The notes under the pieces are model-generated. The model was not told the DNA's origin. It saw nothing but the letters and a program-made list of their open reading frames with translations, and did no database searches. 64,000 nucleotides of DNA from an uncultured Dorea sp. GTDB taxonomy: Bacteria; Bacillota_A; Clostridia; Lachnospirales; Lachnospiraceae. The translations under genes were made by a program, and so were the position numbers. The stretch spans positions 124,248-188,247 of the forward strand of contig CAJTRM010000001.1 of assembly GCA_910578865.1 (NCBI GenBank), read 5' to 3'. Below, piece after piece: positions 50,534 through 58,940 of this stretch (the first letter of the stretch is position 1; each line of letters starts with the position of its first letter).

Positions 50534-51237
50534 AACTCTTCTCCCGACTTTTCTTCGCCGCCGTTTCCAAGAAATTTCTTTTGTATCCAAATTCCGGCTG
50601 TCGATACTGCCACGGCAAGAATTGCTGCGACAGTAAAATATTTCCATTTATCTTCTCCCGCCGTGAGCCCTGCGGCTCCGATTGTAAAAAACGATACGCC
50701 CGGGAACATAAAAATAAAAGTAAAGATAGAATATTTCCAAAAACTCATATCTGTAATGCCATAGGCAAAATTCTGCAGGTTATAGGGGAAAATGGGTACC
50801 ATTCTCGTAATCATCAGTACGATGATATCACTTTTTCCGTCTTCAGAAAAAAGAAGTTTTTTCAACACTTTGTTTTTTTCCAGCATCGGTTTTATCGAAT
50901 CCTTTAAAAAAAACCTGCCTGCCAGAAACGCAAACATGGCCCCTGCCGTAGTTGCGATCAGACACGCAAATATTCCCACCACAGAACCAAACAACATGCC
51001 TGCCACCACCGCGAACGTCACTCCCGGAAGTGCGAGAACAACACATCCTACAATCGTCAGCACAATATATATAAACAGCGCCAGAAGGAAATTATCATCT
51101 ACCGTTTTTTTTAAAAACAATAAATTATCCGCATCAGACAGATAATCCGACCACCCGTACCGATGGTTCAATATCAATATTACCACAATAATTATAATAA
51201 AAATTGCTATTTTTCCTGTTTTTTTCCTGTTTTCCAT
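50530..51237 (-). CDS. TVP38/TMEM64 family membrane protein (copy 2)
   Basis: A 235-residue integral membrane protein with an N-terminal helix (KIAIFIIIIVVILIL), FYIVLT-type second segment, PGVTFAVVAGMLFGSVVGIF, LAGRFFLKDSI and MVPIFPYNLQNFAYGITDMS (the conserved R-x-x-P-x-x-P-Y/F-x-x-x-N/V-A/S-Y). DedA-superfamily protein, possibly a lipid scramblase or transporter. Couples to the TIGR04282-type gene by ATGA overlap. Confidence 0.85.
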   Translation of the reverse strand: MENRKKTGKIAIFIIIIVVILILNHRYGWSDYLSDADNLLFLKKTVDDNFLLALFIYIVLTIVGCVVLALPGVTFAVVAGMLFGSVVGIFACLIATTAGAMFAFLAGRFFLKDSIKPMLEKNKVLKKLLFSEDGKSDIIVLMITRMVPIFPYNLQNFAYGITDMSFWKYSIFTFIFMFPGVSFFTIGAAGLTAGEDKWKYFTVAAILAVAVSTAGIWIQKKFLGNGGEEKSGEEL

Positions 51238-51313
51238 ACTCTTTCTTTAAAAAGCAGAATACCCCTAAATAAAATCCAACGGGACCGTATTTCGGGACAT
51301 TCTGCTTTTATAT

Positions 51314-51712
51314 CTATTTTTTTCTATTCTTCAGCAGATCAACAGCTATGATTACGATAGCCCCTGCCAATGTACATCCCAGCAATACTATATTAATTTG
51401 TCCAAACGGTATCCTGGTCTGATTGATGCCTTCCCTCAGCAAAGCTGCCGGAACCACTTTCATTCTGTCGAATCCGTATACAAATACCCCGACCAACGTA
51501 CACACTGTCAGGTTACATACAGTAAAAAGCCAGTTAAAACGCACTTCCTTCTTTCTGAATATTACACAGAAAATCAGCACTAATGCAGCAAGCAGGCCAA
51601 AGAAAATCAAGCCCGTATTAACCCTCATCTGCAGCCACTCATTTTTAAAGCATAAAGTGGCTGCTGTCATTGCCCATAAGAAACAATTGTATATAATTTT
51701 TATATATTTCAT
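51314..51712 (-). CDS. Small membrane protein, unknown
   Basis: A 132-residue protein with four predicted hydrophobic segments (IIYNCFLWAMTAATLCF; TGLIFFGLLAALVLIFCVIF; WLFTVCNLTVCTLVGVFVYG; INIVLLGCTLAGAIVIIAVD). No family recognised. I prefer ATG 51712; another in-frame ATG at 51736 would overlap the lipoprotein gene by 11 bases. Neither has a strong ribosome site. It lies between the lipoprotein and TVP38 genes, in the same direction. Confidence 0.6.
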   Translation of the reverse strand: MKYIKIIYNCFLWAMTAATLCFKNEWLQMRVNTGLIFFGLLAALVLIFCVIFRKKEVRFNWLFTVCNLTVCTLVGVFVYGFDRMKVVPAALLREGINQTRIPFGQINIVLLGCTLAGAIVIIAVDLLKNRKK

Positions 51713-51725
51713 AACGCTCAATAAA

Positions 51726-52406
51726 TTATTCCGCAATTCGGAATGTTACTGTTACCTGAGTTCCGTCCTCCGGCAGTACACTGTCGTCACCGTAAAACTT
51801 GGCAACTTCGTTCTGTGTTGTGCCGGTCGGCCATGTTGCATCACTTACAATTCCGGTTGCACAGCTGTCAAGACAGACTACACATCCCGTATTATTTTCC
51901 TTTGCGCTTTCGATATTTCCTCCAAAACGCATATCCATATCATAGTCGCCCTCTGAGCACTTGATGATGTCCGCAAAAGGTATTGCATCCTGACCGTCCC
52001 ACTCAATGGTAATATCAAGCTTATCTCCTTCTACTGATTTACCGTTATCCGGTCCTGCTTTCATATCTTCTGCCGTCAGATTATCACCCGCTTTTGCACC
52101 GATATCAAGAAGTGCCTGATAAAATTCCTTCTCGTCTGCCAGACCTCGCAGAACAGCCTTTTCGCCATTAGATCCATCCTTAAATACAATTCCATGTCTG
52201 GTCGGTTCAGTGAAATAAGTTCCATTTACTTCACAAAGCATTACAATCTCTTTGTTATCTGTATCAACCGTCATCGTTTCTTCTTTTGTATTTTCTTTTC
52301 CGCCCTCCGACTGATCGGCAGATCCCGCGTCTTTGGATCCGCATGCAGCTAACGAAATTACCGCTGCCATTGCTGCAGTCATCGCTATTATCTTTCTCAA
52401 TTTCAT
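51726..52406 (-). CDS. Secreted lipoprotein with a Cys-rich (YdjY-like?) domain
   Basis: A 226-residue lipoprotein: signal peptide and lipobox ISLAAC, Cys22, then a Gly/Ser/Glu linker. The mature domain contains IVMLCEVNGTYFTEPTRHGI, VFKDGSNGEKAVLRGLADEK, FYQALLDIGAKAGDNLT and NNTGCVVCLDSCATGIVSDA. The last block has three Cys within 9 residues and could bind metal or form disulfides. Resemblance to YdjY-type domains is suspected, not certain. ATG 52406 has AAGGAGAAAAG upstream. Confidence 0.65.
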   Translation of the reverse strand: MKLRKIIAMTAAMAAVISLAACGSKDAGSADQSEGGKENTKEETMTVDTDNKEIVMLCEVNGTYFTEPTRHGIVFKDGSNGEKAVLRGLADEKEFYQALLDIGAKAGDNLTAEDMKAGPDNGKSVEGDKLDITIEWDGQDAIPFADIIKCSEGDYDMDMRFGGNIESAKENNTGCVVCLDSCATGIVSDATWPTGTTQNEVAKFYGDDSVLPEDGTQVTVTFRIAE

Positions 52407-52426
52407 AATCTTTTCTCCTTCGGTCA

Positions 52427-53131
52427 TTATTTTTCTTTTCTCTTCTGTCGTTCTACATATATCTGCCTGATCAATACAATCAATGCCGACAATGAGAATA
52501 AAAGCAGCAGAGCTGTCACGAACATTTTAGCGCCTCCGGTAAGCATCCCGCCTACATATGAATATATAATAGTTGCAGGAAGCTGGCCGATCCCGGTCGC
52601 CACAAAAAAACTGCCAAATGACATAGAAGTTAACCCTGCGGCATAACTTACAATGTCAAATGAGATAAACGGCAGCAAACGTGCAATTAAAACGCTCATT
52701 CTGCCATGTTTCTCAAAAAACTCATCAATTTGCTTCAATCCGGCCTTACTGGTCAGTTTTTCGACAACATCCCTTCCAAGGATACGGGCAATAAAAAAAC
52801 AAACTGCCGCACCCGCCATTGCGCTTGACCATGAAAGAATCGCACCCTTCCACCATCCAAACAGATTAGCATTGGCAAATGTAATCAAAAAAGCCGGCAA
52901 AGGCGCTGCCACCGACTGGAAGATCATTAACAGGAATGATACTACCGCTGCATAAGCCCCATAAGAAGCCACAAATTCGCGGACAACTGTAAAATCCCCG
53001 CTGGAAAACATTTTAATAATTGAATGAAATGTCTCATTTACAGACGGAATCAAAAAATACGAAAGCAATGCAGCAACCAAAAGTGCCAGTAAAATTATCT
53101 TGCCAATCCACTTTGATTTCTTTTTTTCCAA
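52427..53131 (-). CDS. TVP38/TMEM64 family membrane protein (copy 1)
   Basis: A 234-residue integral membrane protein, first gene of the operon. AAPLPAFLITFANANLFGWW, FFIARILGRDVVEKLTSKAG and LLPFISFDIVSYAAGLTSMS are the DedA-superfamily (TVP38) landmarks. I favour TTG 53131, which has AAAGGGGG seven bases upstream; the in-frame ATG at 53152 lies before that site. Two distinct TVP38 proteins in one operon is notable. A promoter lies at 53165-53194. Confidence 0.82.
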   Translation of the reverse strand: MEKKKSKWIGKIILLALLVAALLSYFLIPSVNETFHSIIKMFSSGDFTVVREFVASYGAYAAVVSFLLMIFQSVAAPLPAFLITFANANLFGWWKGAILSWSSAMAGAAVCFFIARILGRDVVEKLTSKAGLKQIDEFFEKHGRMSVLIARLLPFISFDIVSYAAGLTSMSFGSFFVATGIGQLPATIIYSYVGGMLTGGAKMFVTALLLLFSLSALIVLIRQIYVERQKRKEK

Positions 53132-53164
53132 TAGTGTTCCCCCTTTCCTCATTTGTTCTTTTCA

Positions 53165-53194
53165 ACTATACACGCTTCCTATAAAATGCGCCAA
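53165..53194 (-). promoter_or_regulatory. Promoter of the TVP38/transferase operon
   Basis: On the minus strand: TTGGCG (53194-53189), 18-base spacer, TATAGT (53170-53165), with TG directly before the -10. Points into the gene at 53131. Confidence 0.6.
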
Positions 53195-53263
53195 TTAATA
53201 TTTTATATATATTCCCTTATTTATAGTTTTTTTCTATTACTAAAATCAGCATAATTTTACTTA

Positions 53264-53292
53264 TTGCAACATCCTTCCCGCACCTGTAATAT
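53264..53292 (+). promoter_or_regulatory. Promoter of the LytTR two-component genes
   Basis: TTGCAA (53264-53269), 17-base spacer, TAATAT (53287-53292) with TG before it. A hairpin AAGGCAT/ATGCCTT (53307-53313 with 53319-53325) lies in the leader before the CGGAGG ribosome site; it has a broken T-run (TATTATT), so it could be an attenuator. The divergent promoter at 53165-53194 is 70 bases away. Confidence 0.6.
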
Positions 53293-53349
53293 GTTAATAT
53301 TGAGGCAAGGCATTTGTGATGCCTTTATTATTATGTTTCGGAGGCCGTT

Positions 53350-54078
53350 ATGACAATCGCAATCGTAGATGATTCTTCTAAAGATCTTTCACTTTTATAT
53401 GAATATATATGCCGTTACTGCAGCGAACACAAAATACATGTACAGGTAAAGGAGTTCACAAATGAAGGGACTTTCCTCCGCACTCTGAAAACAGAACAGT
53501 ACAGTCTTGTTTTCCTCGATATTTTTATGCAGAGCTTAAATGGCATCCAGATCGCAAAGGAAATCAAAAAGCTCAACCCTAAATGCCAGATCATCTTTTC
53601 TACCTCCAGCAGAGAACATGCCGTCAAGGCATTTCGTCTGCATGCCCTGGATTACCTGGTAAAGCCATATACTTACGCGCAGCTTGAGGATGCGCTCAAC
53701 CGTTTTGAAAAGGTGGCGGCAAAATTTGCACATTATATCGAATTGAAGGAAGGACGCTATCAGACACGGATCCTGATCACAGACATTATGTATGTGGATT
53801 ACCACAACCACTATATTCAGGTGCACACAACCTCCAGCGTTATACGGTCCTACATGTCCTTCGGGGAGTTTTCGCCATTACTGGCCCCCTACGGGCAATT
53901 TTTGTGGTGCTATCGGAATTGTATGGTCAATATGGATTATGTGGAATCATGGGACGACAATGATTTTATCCTGAAAAATGAAGAACGTATACCCATTTTC
54001 AAATCTCAGCGCAGAGGAATTATCCAGGCATACTCCAACTATATCTTTGATTATGTAAACGGAGGTACAAAGTTATGA
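53350..54078 (+). CDS. LytTR-type response regulator (AgrA-like)
   Basis: A 242-residue regulator. Receiver domain (1-120): acidic pair in IVDDSS, phosphoacceptor Asp57 in LVFLDIF, STSS and DYLVKPY with the conserved Lys. DNA-binding LytTR domain (135-235): ITDIMYVDYHNHYIQVHT, FLWCYRNCMVNMDYVESWDD, IPIFKSQRRGIIQAY. Partner of the kinase that overlaps its end by four bases. Targets unknown; the divergent TVP38 operon is a candidate by position. Confidence 0.9.
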   Translation: MTIAIVDDSSKDLSLLYEYICRYCSEHKIHVQVKEFTNEGTFLRTLKTEQYSLVFLDIFMQSLNGIQIAKEIKKLNPKCQIIFSTSSREHAVKAFRLHALDYLVKPYTYAQLEDALNRFEKVAAKFAHYIELKEGRYQTRILITDIMYVDYHNHYIQVHTTSSVIRSYMSFGEFSPLLAPYGQFLWCYRNCMVNMDYVESWDDNDFILKNEERIPIFKSQRRGIIQAYSNYIFDYVNGGTKL

Positions 54079-55415
54079 CACTTCCTCACATTTTCAACAC
54101 GCTTGTTTTCATCCTCCCTTGCTTTATTCTTCTGTTCCTTACTTTTAAGGATCATTTGAGGACTCCTGTATTTATATATCTTGCAGGAGCCGTTGTGTTG
54201 TACCTTGCAGTTACCTTCTACGGCTCCAGCACATACTTTAATTATGGATTCTCACCGTTAAAATACCTCCTGATCAGTCTGGCCTCAATTATTCTGGGCG
54301 CAGTTATTTTTGACATGGCCACCGGATACCGGCTGGGGCACGGTATCTTTATCGTAGCTATTGCAAAATGCTATGCAGAGCATATTACACTCCTCTCCAT
54401 GTATATCTGTTTCCTGATCCGCGACAGACTTCCTTCCTATACAACCTTTGAATCATCTGCAATTACGGCAATCCTGCTCATTATTACATTTCCTCTGATA
54501 TACCGTTTCTTCAGAAAAACACTTCGCCCCGCACTGGATTACACCGTCTCTTTCTCTATCTGGAATCTGGTATGGATTATTCCGATCTGCAGCAATCTGC
54601 TTCACAATCTGCTGTTTTCTCTGAATATATCCGACCCAGATTCCGTAACAGACAATTTTTTCTACTATACTCCGCCCCTGTGGGTCGTACTGACCTTCGC
54701 CACCTATGTCCTCATACTCAGGATGGTTCTTGTAGTCAGTGAAAATGCATACCTCATCGAAAAGCTCCATATATCAGAAACCGTTCTGTCTTCACAGCGA
54801 AAGCAGACAGAATCCCTCCAGATACAAATCGAACAAACAAGCCGGCACCGGCACGATATGCGCCACCACCTGCTTGTTATAGATACCTACATCAAGAATA
54901 AAGACATTGACGGGCTAAACGCCTATCTTCAAAAATACCGCACATCCACGCCGCCTCCCACAGACACCTACTGTGAAAATCTTGCCTTGAATTCTCTTGT
55001 AGGATACTATAAAGAACTGGCAGAAAAAAGGGGAACCGCCATCGACATAGAGATTGATCTCCCGGAAGAACCACTTCTTCCCGATATGGATCTGTGCGCC
55101 GTAGCCGCCAATCTTCTGGAAAACGCCACCGAAGCCTGTGCACGCATGAAATCCAAAAGCAGTTTTATCAACCTTAAAATATCGGTAGTAACCGACTGCA
55201 TCCTCGCCATCATTATCGAAAACAGCTACGAGGGAGAAATCCAGAGATCGGGAAATGCCTTTATTTCCTCCAAGGAAAAAGGGCGCAAAGGCATTGGAAT
55301 CTCATCTGTACTTAATATTGTTGAACAGTACAGCGGAATACCGAAATTTGAATATCAGGATCATATTTTTAAAGTTTCAATATTAATGAAAGTGCAGAAA
55401 AAAGAGGAAATTTAG
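54075..55415 (+). CDS. GHKL sensor histidine kinase (AgrC-like)
   Basis: A 446-residue membrane sensor with six or more N-terminal hydrophobic segments (1-225), a dimerisation helix with HRHDMRHHLLVIDTYIKNKD containing the phosphorylated His, and a GHKL ATPase domain with NLLENATEACARM (N box) and GRKGIGISSVLNIVEQYSG (G box). Such kinases sense peptides or cell-envelope signals. No pheromone precursor gene is visible nearby. The stop is eight bases before a perfect palindromic terminator. Confidence 0.9.
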   Translation: MTLPHIFNTLVFILPCFILLFLTFKDHLRTPVFIYLAGAVVLYLAVTFYGSSTYFNYGFSPLKYLLISLASIILGAVIFDMATGYRLGHGIFIVAIAKCYAEHITLLSMYICFLIRDRLPSYTTFESSAITAILLIITFPLIYRFFRKTLRPALDYTVSFSIWNLVWIIPICSNLLHNLLFSLNISDPDSVTDNFFYYTPPLWVVLTFATYVLILRMVLVVSENAYLIEKLHISETVLSSQRKQTESLQIQIEQTSRHRHDMRHHLLVIDTYIKNKDIDGLNAYLQKYRTSTPPPTDTYCENLALNSLVGYYKELAEKRGTAIDIEIDLPEEPLLPDMDLCAVAANLLENATEACARMKSKSSFINLKISVVTDCILAIIIENSYEGEIQRSGNAFISSKEKGRKGIGISSVLNIVEQYSGIPKFEYQDHIFKVSILMKVQKKEEI

Positions 55416-55422
55416 GGTTGTT

Positions 55423-55481
55423 AAAATAATAACAGGGGACGTAGTAAAATTGCATTTTACTACGTCCCCTGTTATTATTTT
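55423..55481. repeat. Perfect 28-bp palindrome (GGGGACGTAG core), copy 2, bidirectional terminator
   Basis: Arms 55423-55450 and 55454-55481 are perfect inverted copies around a TGC loop. The core GGGGACGTAG...CTACGTCCCC is shared with 41461-41503. A-run and T-run flanks make it a two-way terminator for the convergent histidine kinase and FGGY kinase genes; the FGGY stop codon (55475-55477) lies in the right arm. Confidence 0.85.
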
Positions 55482-56950
55482 GTCAATACCCTATCCACTG
55501 CTTTTTTCCACCCGCCGTACTTCTTTTCTCTGACCTCACCGGCCATCTCCGGCTCATATTTCACGCGCTTCAGCTTCCCGAAGATGCTCTCGTCCCACAC
55601 TCCCAGTGCGAGCCCCGCTGCATAAGCCGGCCCGATCCCGGACAGTTCTTCGGAATCCGGCACCTGCACGGACGCCTCCGCGATATCGCTCTGAAACTGC
55701 ATGAGGTAGGTATTTTTCGTCGGTCCTCCGTCCACCCGGAGCTCCTCTACCTTTACACCGGCATCCTCGCTCATTGCCTTCACAATATCCGCAATCTGAT
55801 AAGCAATACACTCTACGCCGGCCCTGACCACCTCGGCTTTCCCGGTCGTCCTCGTCATGCCCACAATGGCCGCCGCGGCGCGGCTGTCCCAGTAGGGAGC
55901 CCCCAGGCCGGAAAATGCGGGAACCAGATACAGGCTGTCATCCTTCACCGCCTGTTCTGCGAGAATCCCCGTCTCCCCGGGCGACTGGATCAGCTTCAGG
56001 TCGTCCTTGAGCCATGTAATCACAGCCCCTGTGTAATTCAAATTTCCTTCCAGTACATAATTCACTTTTCCGCCCATGCTCCACGCAAGGGATGTTACCA
56101 CCCCATGGGTACTGAGCACCGGCTGCTCTCCGATATTCATCATAATAGAGGAACCTGTGCCGTAGGTTGCCTTGGTCATGCCCGGCTTTAAACATCCCTG
56201 GCCGAACAGGGAACCGTGGGAGTCGCCCAGCACTCCGTGGATCGGAACCGGCCGCTCAAGCAGGCCGTCAAAATCCGTCTCGCCGTAGCATGCATCGGAA
56301 TCGCAGACCTCGGCCATATTTTTCGGATCGATTCCGAACAGCGCACAGATCTCCTCGTCCCATTTCAATTCAAAAATGTTAAAAAGCTGTGTGCGGGAAG
56401 CATTGGAATAATCTGTCTTGTAAGACCTGCCGCCCGTCAGCTTGTATACTACCCAGCTGTCGATGGTGCCGTGGCAGATTTCTCCTTTTTCTGCCTTCTC
56501 TCTGGCTCCCTCCACATGTTCCAGGATCCACGCGATCTTAGACGCCGGGAAATACGGAGACAGGTTCATCCCCGTCCTTCTTCGGATGTTCTCTGCCTCA
56601 CCTTTTTTCTCCACCCGCTCACAGATATCCACCGCACGGGAACACTGCCATACAATGGCATGGCCCATGGGTTCTCCCGTCACCCTGTCCCACGCAAGGG
56701 AAGTCTCACGCTGATTGCTGATTCCCACCCCCACGATTTTACTCCGGTCAATGTCCTGCGTCAGCCTTGTCACGACATCGATCACATTGGCATAAATCTC
56801 TGACGGGTTATGGGAAACCCATCCTTTTTCGTTGATGATCTGCTCATGGGGCTTATCCGTACGCCCGATCAGGCTTCCGCTCTCATCAAACAACAGCGCC
56901 TTCGTCCCCTGCGTACTCTGGTCAATACTGATTATATATTTTTCTGCCAT
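55475..56950 (-). CDS. FGGY family polyol/sugar kinase (glycerol-kinase-like)
   Basis: A 491-residue kinase. N-terminal IISIDQSTQGTKALLFDESG, GISNQRETSLAWDRVTGEP, and GTIDSWVVYKLTGG match glycerol kinases. Substrate-contacting Arg81, Glu82, Trp101, Tyr133 and Asp243 of GlpK are conserved in position, but the GDQQ motif is GDSHGS (243-248), so Gln next to Asp243 is replaced by Ser. Phosphate loop: ATYGTGSSIMMNIG; C-terminal VDGGPTKNTYLMQFQSDIAE. Last gene of a sugar ABC/PfkB/transketolase operon, so the substrate may be a tetritol or pentitol/pentulose rather than glycerol. Confidence 0.82.
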   Translation of the reverse strand: MAEKYIISIDQSTQGTKALLFDESGSLIGRTDKPHEQIINEKGWVSHNPSEIYANVIDVVTRLTQDIDRSKIVGVGISNQRETSLAWDRVTGEPMGHAIVWQCSRAVDICERVEKKGEAENIRRRTGMNLSPYFPASKIAWILEHVEGAREKAEKGEICHGTIDSWVVYKLTGGRSYKTDYSNASRTQLFNIFELKWDEEICALFGIDPKNMAEVCDSDACYGETDFDGLLERPVPIHGVLGDSHGSLFGQGCLKPGMTKATYGTGSSIMMNIGEQPVLSTHGVVTSLAWSMGGKVNYVLEGNLNYTGAVITWLKDDLKLIQSPGETGILAEQAVKDDSLYLVPAFSGLGAPYWDSRAAAAIVGMTRTTGKAEVVRAGVECIAYQIADIVKAMSEDAGVKVEELRVDGGPTKNTYLMQFQSDIAEASVQVPDSEELSGIGPAYAAGLALGVWDESIFGKLKRVKYEPEMAGEVREKKYGGWKKAVDRVLTK

Positions 56951-56981
56951 GTCTTACTCCTCTTGCCTTTATAAATGTATC

Positions 56982-57866
56982 CTACAGTTCCGCCTTCAGC
57001 ACTTCCTCCCTCAGCGGGATAGAAGCAGTCGCACCCTGCCTTGACACCGCAATTGCAGACGCCTTTGCGGCAAGCTTAAGTCCTTCCGGAACCGGAAGTC
57101 CCTCCAGCACGGACGAGATGAAGTATCCGGTAAATGTATCCCCGGCCGCAGTCGTGTCCACCGCCTTCACCGGATAAATCCCCTGGCGGTACTGTTCATC
57201 CTTATACTGGTATACGGAGCCCTCTCCGCCGAGTGTCAGCACCACCTTCGCATCCGGATAGATCTCTTTTAGTTTCTCAAGAATTGCATCCGTTTCCTTC
57301 TCCCCGGTCACCTGGCCACCCTCAACCTCGTTGAGCAGGAACATGGAGATCTTGCTGAAATCACACGCGTCCAGCGCGCTGTCGTACGGAGACGGGTTCA
57401 GGATGATCATCATCCCGGTCTCATACGCCCGGTCAATGATATAATCCAGCAGATTCACCTCATTCTGAAGCAGAAGGATGTCCCCCTTTTCAAAATGTGA
57501 CAGCACCTCGTCCACATATTCCTTCGTGATGCTGCGGTTCGCCCCGCCAAACAGCAGAATGCAGTTCTGCCCTTCCTTGTCTACCTGGATAATCGTATGG
57601 CCGGACTTCCCGGGTATGGTCTTTATAAAGTCCGTTTTTACGCCGCCCTCCTTACACGCTTCAAGAAGTGCGCCGCCCTCTTCGCCCACCATCCCCGCAT
57701 GGTAAACAGAAACGCCCGCCTTTGCAAGGGCGATCGACTGGTTTAATCCTTTTCCGCCGCAAAATACAGACATGCCATAAGACGCCAGGGTTTCCCCCGG
57801 CGTCACCATGTGGTCGACGGAATATACATAATCCAGGTTTAAAGATCCAAAATTTAGTACTTTCAT
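56982..57866 (-). CDS. PfkB family carbohydrate kinase (ribokinase-like)
   Basis: A 294-residue kinase: N-terminal LNFGSLNLDYVYSVDHMVTP, GGKGLNQSIALAKAG (PfkB signature 1), and DTTAAGDTFTGYFISSVLEG with the catalytic Asp in the anion-hole GAGD-type motif (AAGD). Length typical for RbsK. Phosphorylates a sugar imported by the upstream transporter. 15 bases separate it from the permease stop. Confidence 0.88.
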   Translation of the reverse strand: MKVLNFGSLNLDYVYSVDHMVTPGETLASYGMSVFCGGKGLNQSIALAKAGVSVYHAGMVGEEGGALLEACKEGGVKTDFIKTIPGKSGHTIIQVDKEGQNCILLFGGANRSITKEYVDEVLSHFEKGDILLLQNEVNLLDYIIDRAYETGMMIILNPSPYDSALDACDFSKISMFLLNEVEGGQVTGEKETDAILEKLKEIYPDAKVVLTLGGEGSVYQYKDEQYRQGIYPVKAVDTTAAGDTFTGYFISSVLEGLPVPEGLKLAAKASAIAVSRQGATASIPLREEVLKAEL

Positions 57867-57881
57867 ATATAATTCCTCTTC

Positions 57882-58937
57882 CTATTTGTTTTCGTTACGT
57901 GCCTGAAGCGCCATCTTCGCCTGAAGATTCCGCTGTACCTGGTCAATGATGACTGCGATGATGATCACAAGACCTCTGATAATCTTCTGCCAGAACTCCG
58001 TTACGCCGCACATTGTCATACCGTCGTTAATCACACCGATCACGAATGCACCTACGATCGTACCTCCGATAGTTCCCACTCCGCCTGCCATAGACGTACC
58101 GCCGAGTACGGAAGCGGCAATGGCATTCATTTCCCAGGATTCACCTGTCTTTGGTGTCGCAGATACAAGCTGGGAAGTTGCAATAATACCTACCACCGCA
58201 GAACAGAATCCAGAAAAAGCATATACCCAGATCTTCACTCTGTCAACTTTAATACCAGATAATTTGGAAGCCTTCTCATTTCCGCCGATAGACAATACAT
58301 GCCATCCGAATGGAGTTTTCTTCAAAATCAACCCTGCAATGACCGCAATAATGGCAAGGATCAGAACTCCGCACGGGATGGAAGTACCTGCAAGGTTACG
58401 TCCGAACACCTCAAACCCTGTGTTTCCAAGACCTTCCTTACCTGCAAGCTCTGAGAACGTCGCACCATTGGAGCGGATGTTTGCGAATCCGCGCCATATG
58501 TACATCGTGCCAAGTGTGGCGATAAACGGGGCAACATTAAACTTCGTGATAACAATACCATTGATCATCCCCATAACAGCTCCGAGGAGAACGGTGATCA
58601 ATACAATAAGCGGAACACTGCAGTAGATCGTCACGCCGAACACTTTCAGCGTAAGCCCCTCCTGAATAAGCCCGCCTGCGATCATTCCCGCAAGGCCCGC
58701 CACGGAGCCGACAGAAAGATCGATACCGCCGGTAATGATAACATAGGTCATTCCGATCGCAAGGATCCCGTAAAGGGCTACGTGCTTGGCAACTGTAAGA
58801 AGCGCCCCTGCACTTAAGAAATTATCTGCTGTGATACTGAAGAAAATAAGCAGAATAACCAACACAATAAATGTACGACCCTTTAAAATGGTCATCATTA
58901 ATTTATTATTATTTCCTGATTTCTGATTCGCTGCCAT
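57882..58937 (-). CDS. Sugar ABC transporter permease (RbsC-like)
   Basis: A 351-residue membrane protein with about ten hydrophobic segments and family marks ITGGIDLSVGSVAGLAGMIA, GTMYIWRGFANI, GGNEKASKLSGIKVDRVKIW and GGTSMAGGVGTIGGTIVGAF. Forms the channel for ribose-type sugars. Starts four bases after the ATPase stop. Confidence 0.92.
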   Translation of the reverse strand: MAANQKSGNNNKLMMTILKGRTFIVLVILLIFFSITADNFLSAGALLTVAKHVALYGILAIGMTYVIITGGIDLSVGSVAGLAGMIAGGLIQEGLTLKVFGVTIYCSVPLIVLITVLLGAVMGMINGIVITKFNVAPFIATLGTMYIWRGFANIRSNGATFSELAGKEGLGNTGFEVFGRNLAGTSIPCGVLILAIIAVIAGLILKKTPFGWHVLSIGGNEKASKLSGIKVDRVKIWVYAFSGFCSAVVGIIATSQLVSATPKTGESWEMNAIAASVLGGTSMAGGVGTIGGTIVGAFVIGVINDGMTMCGVTEFWQKIIRGLVIIIAVIIDQVQRNLQAKMALQARNENK

Positions 58938-58940
58938 AAT

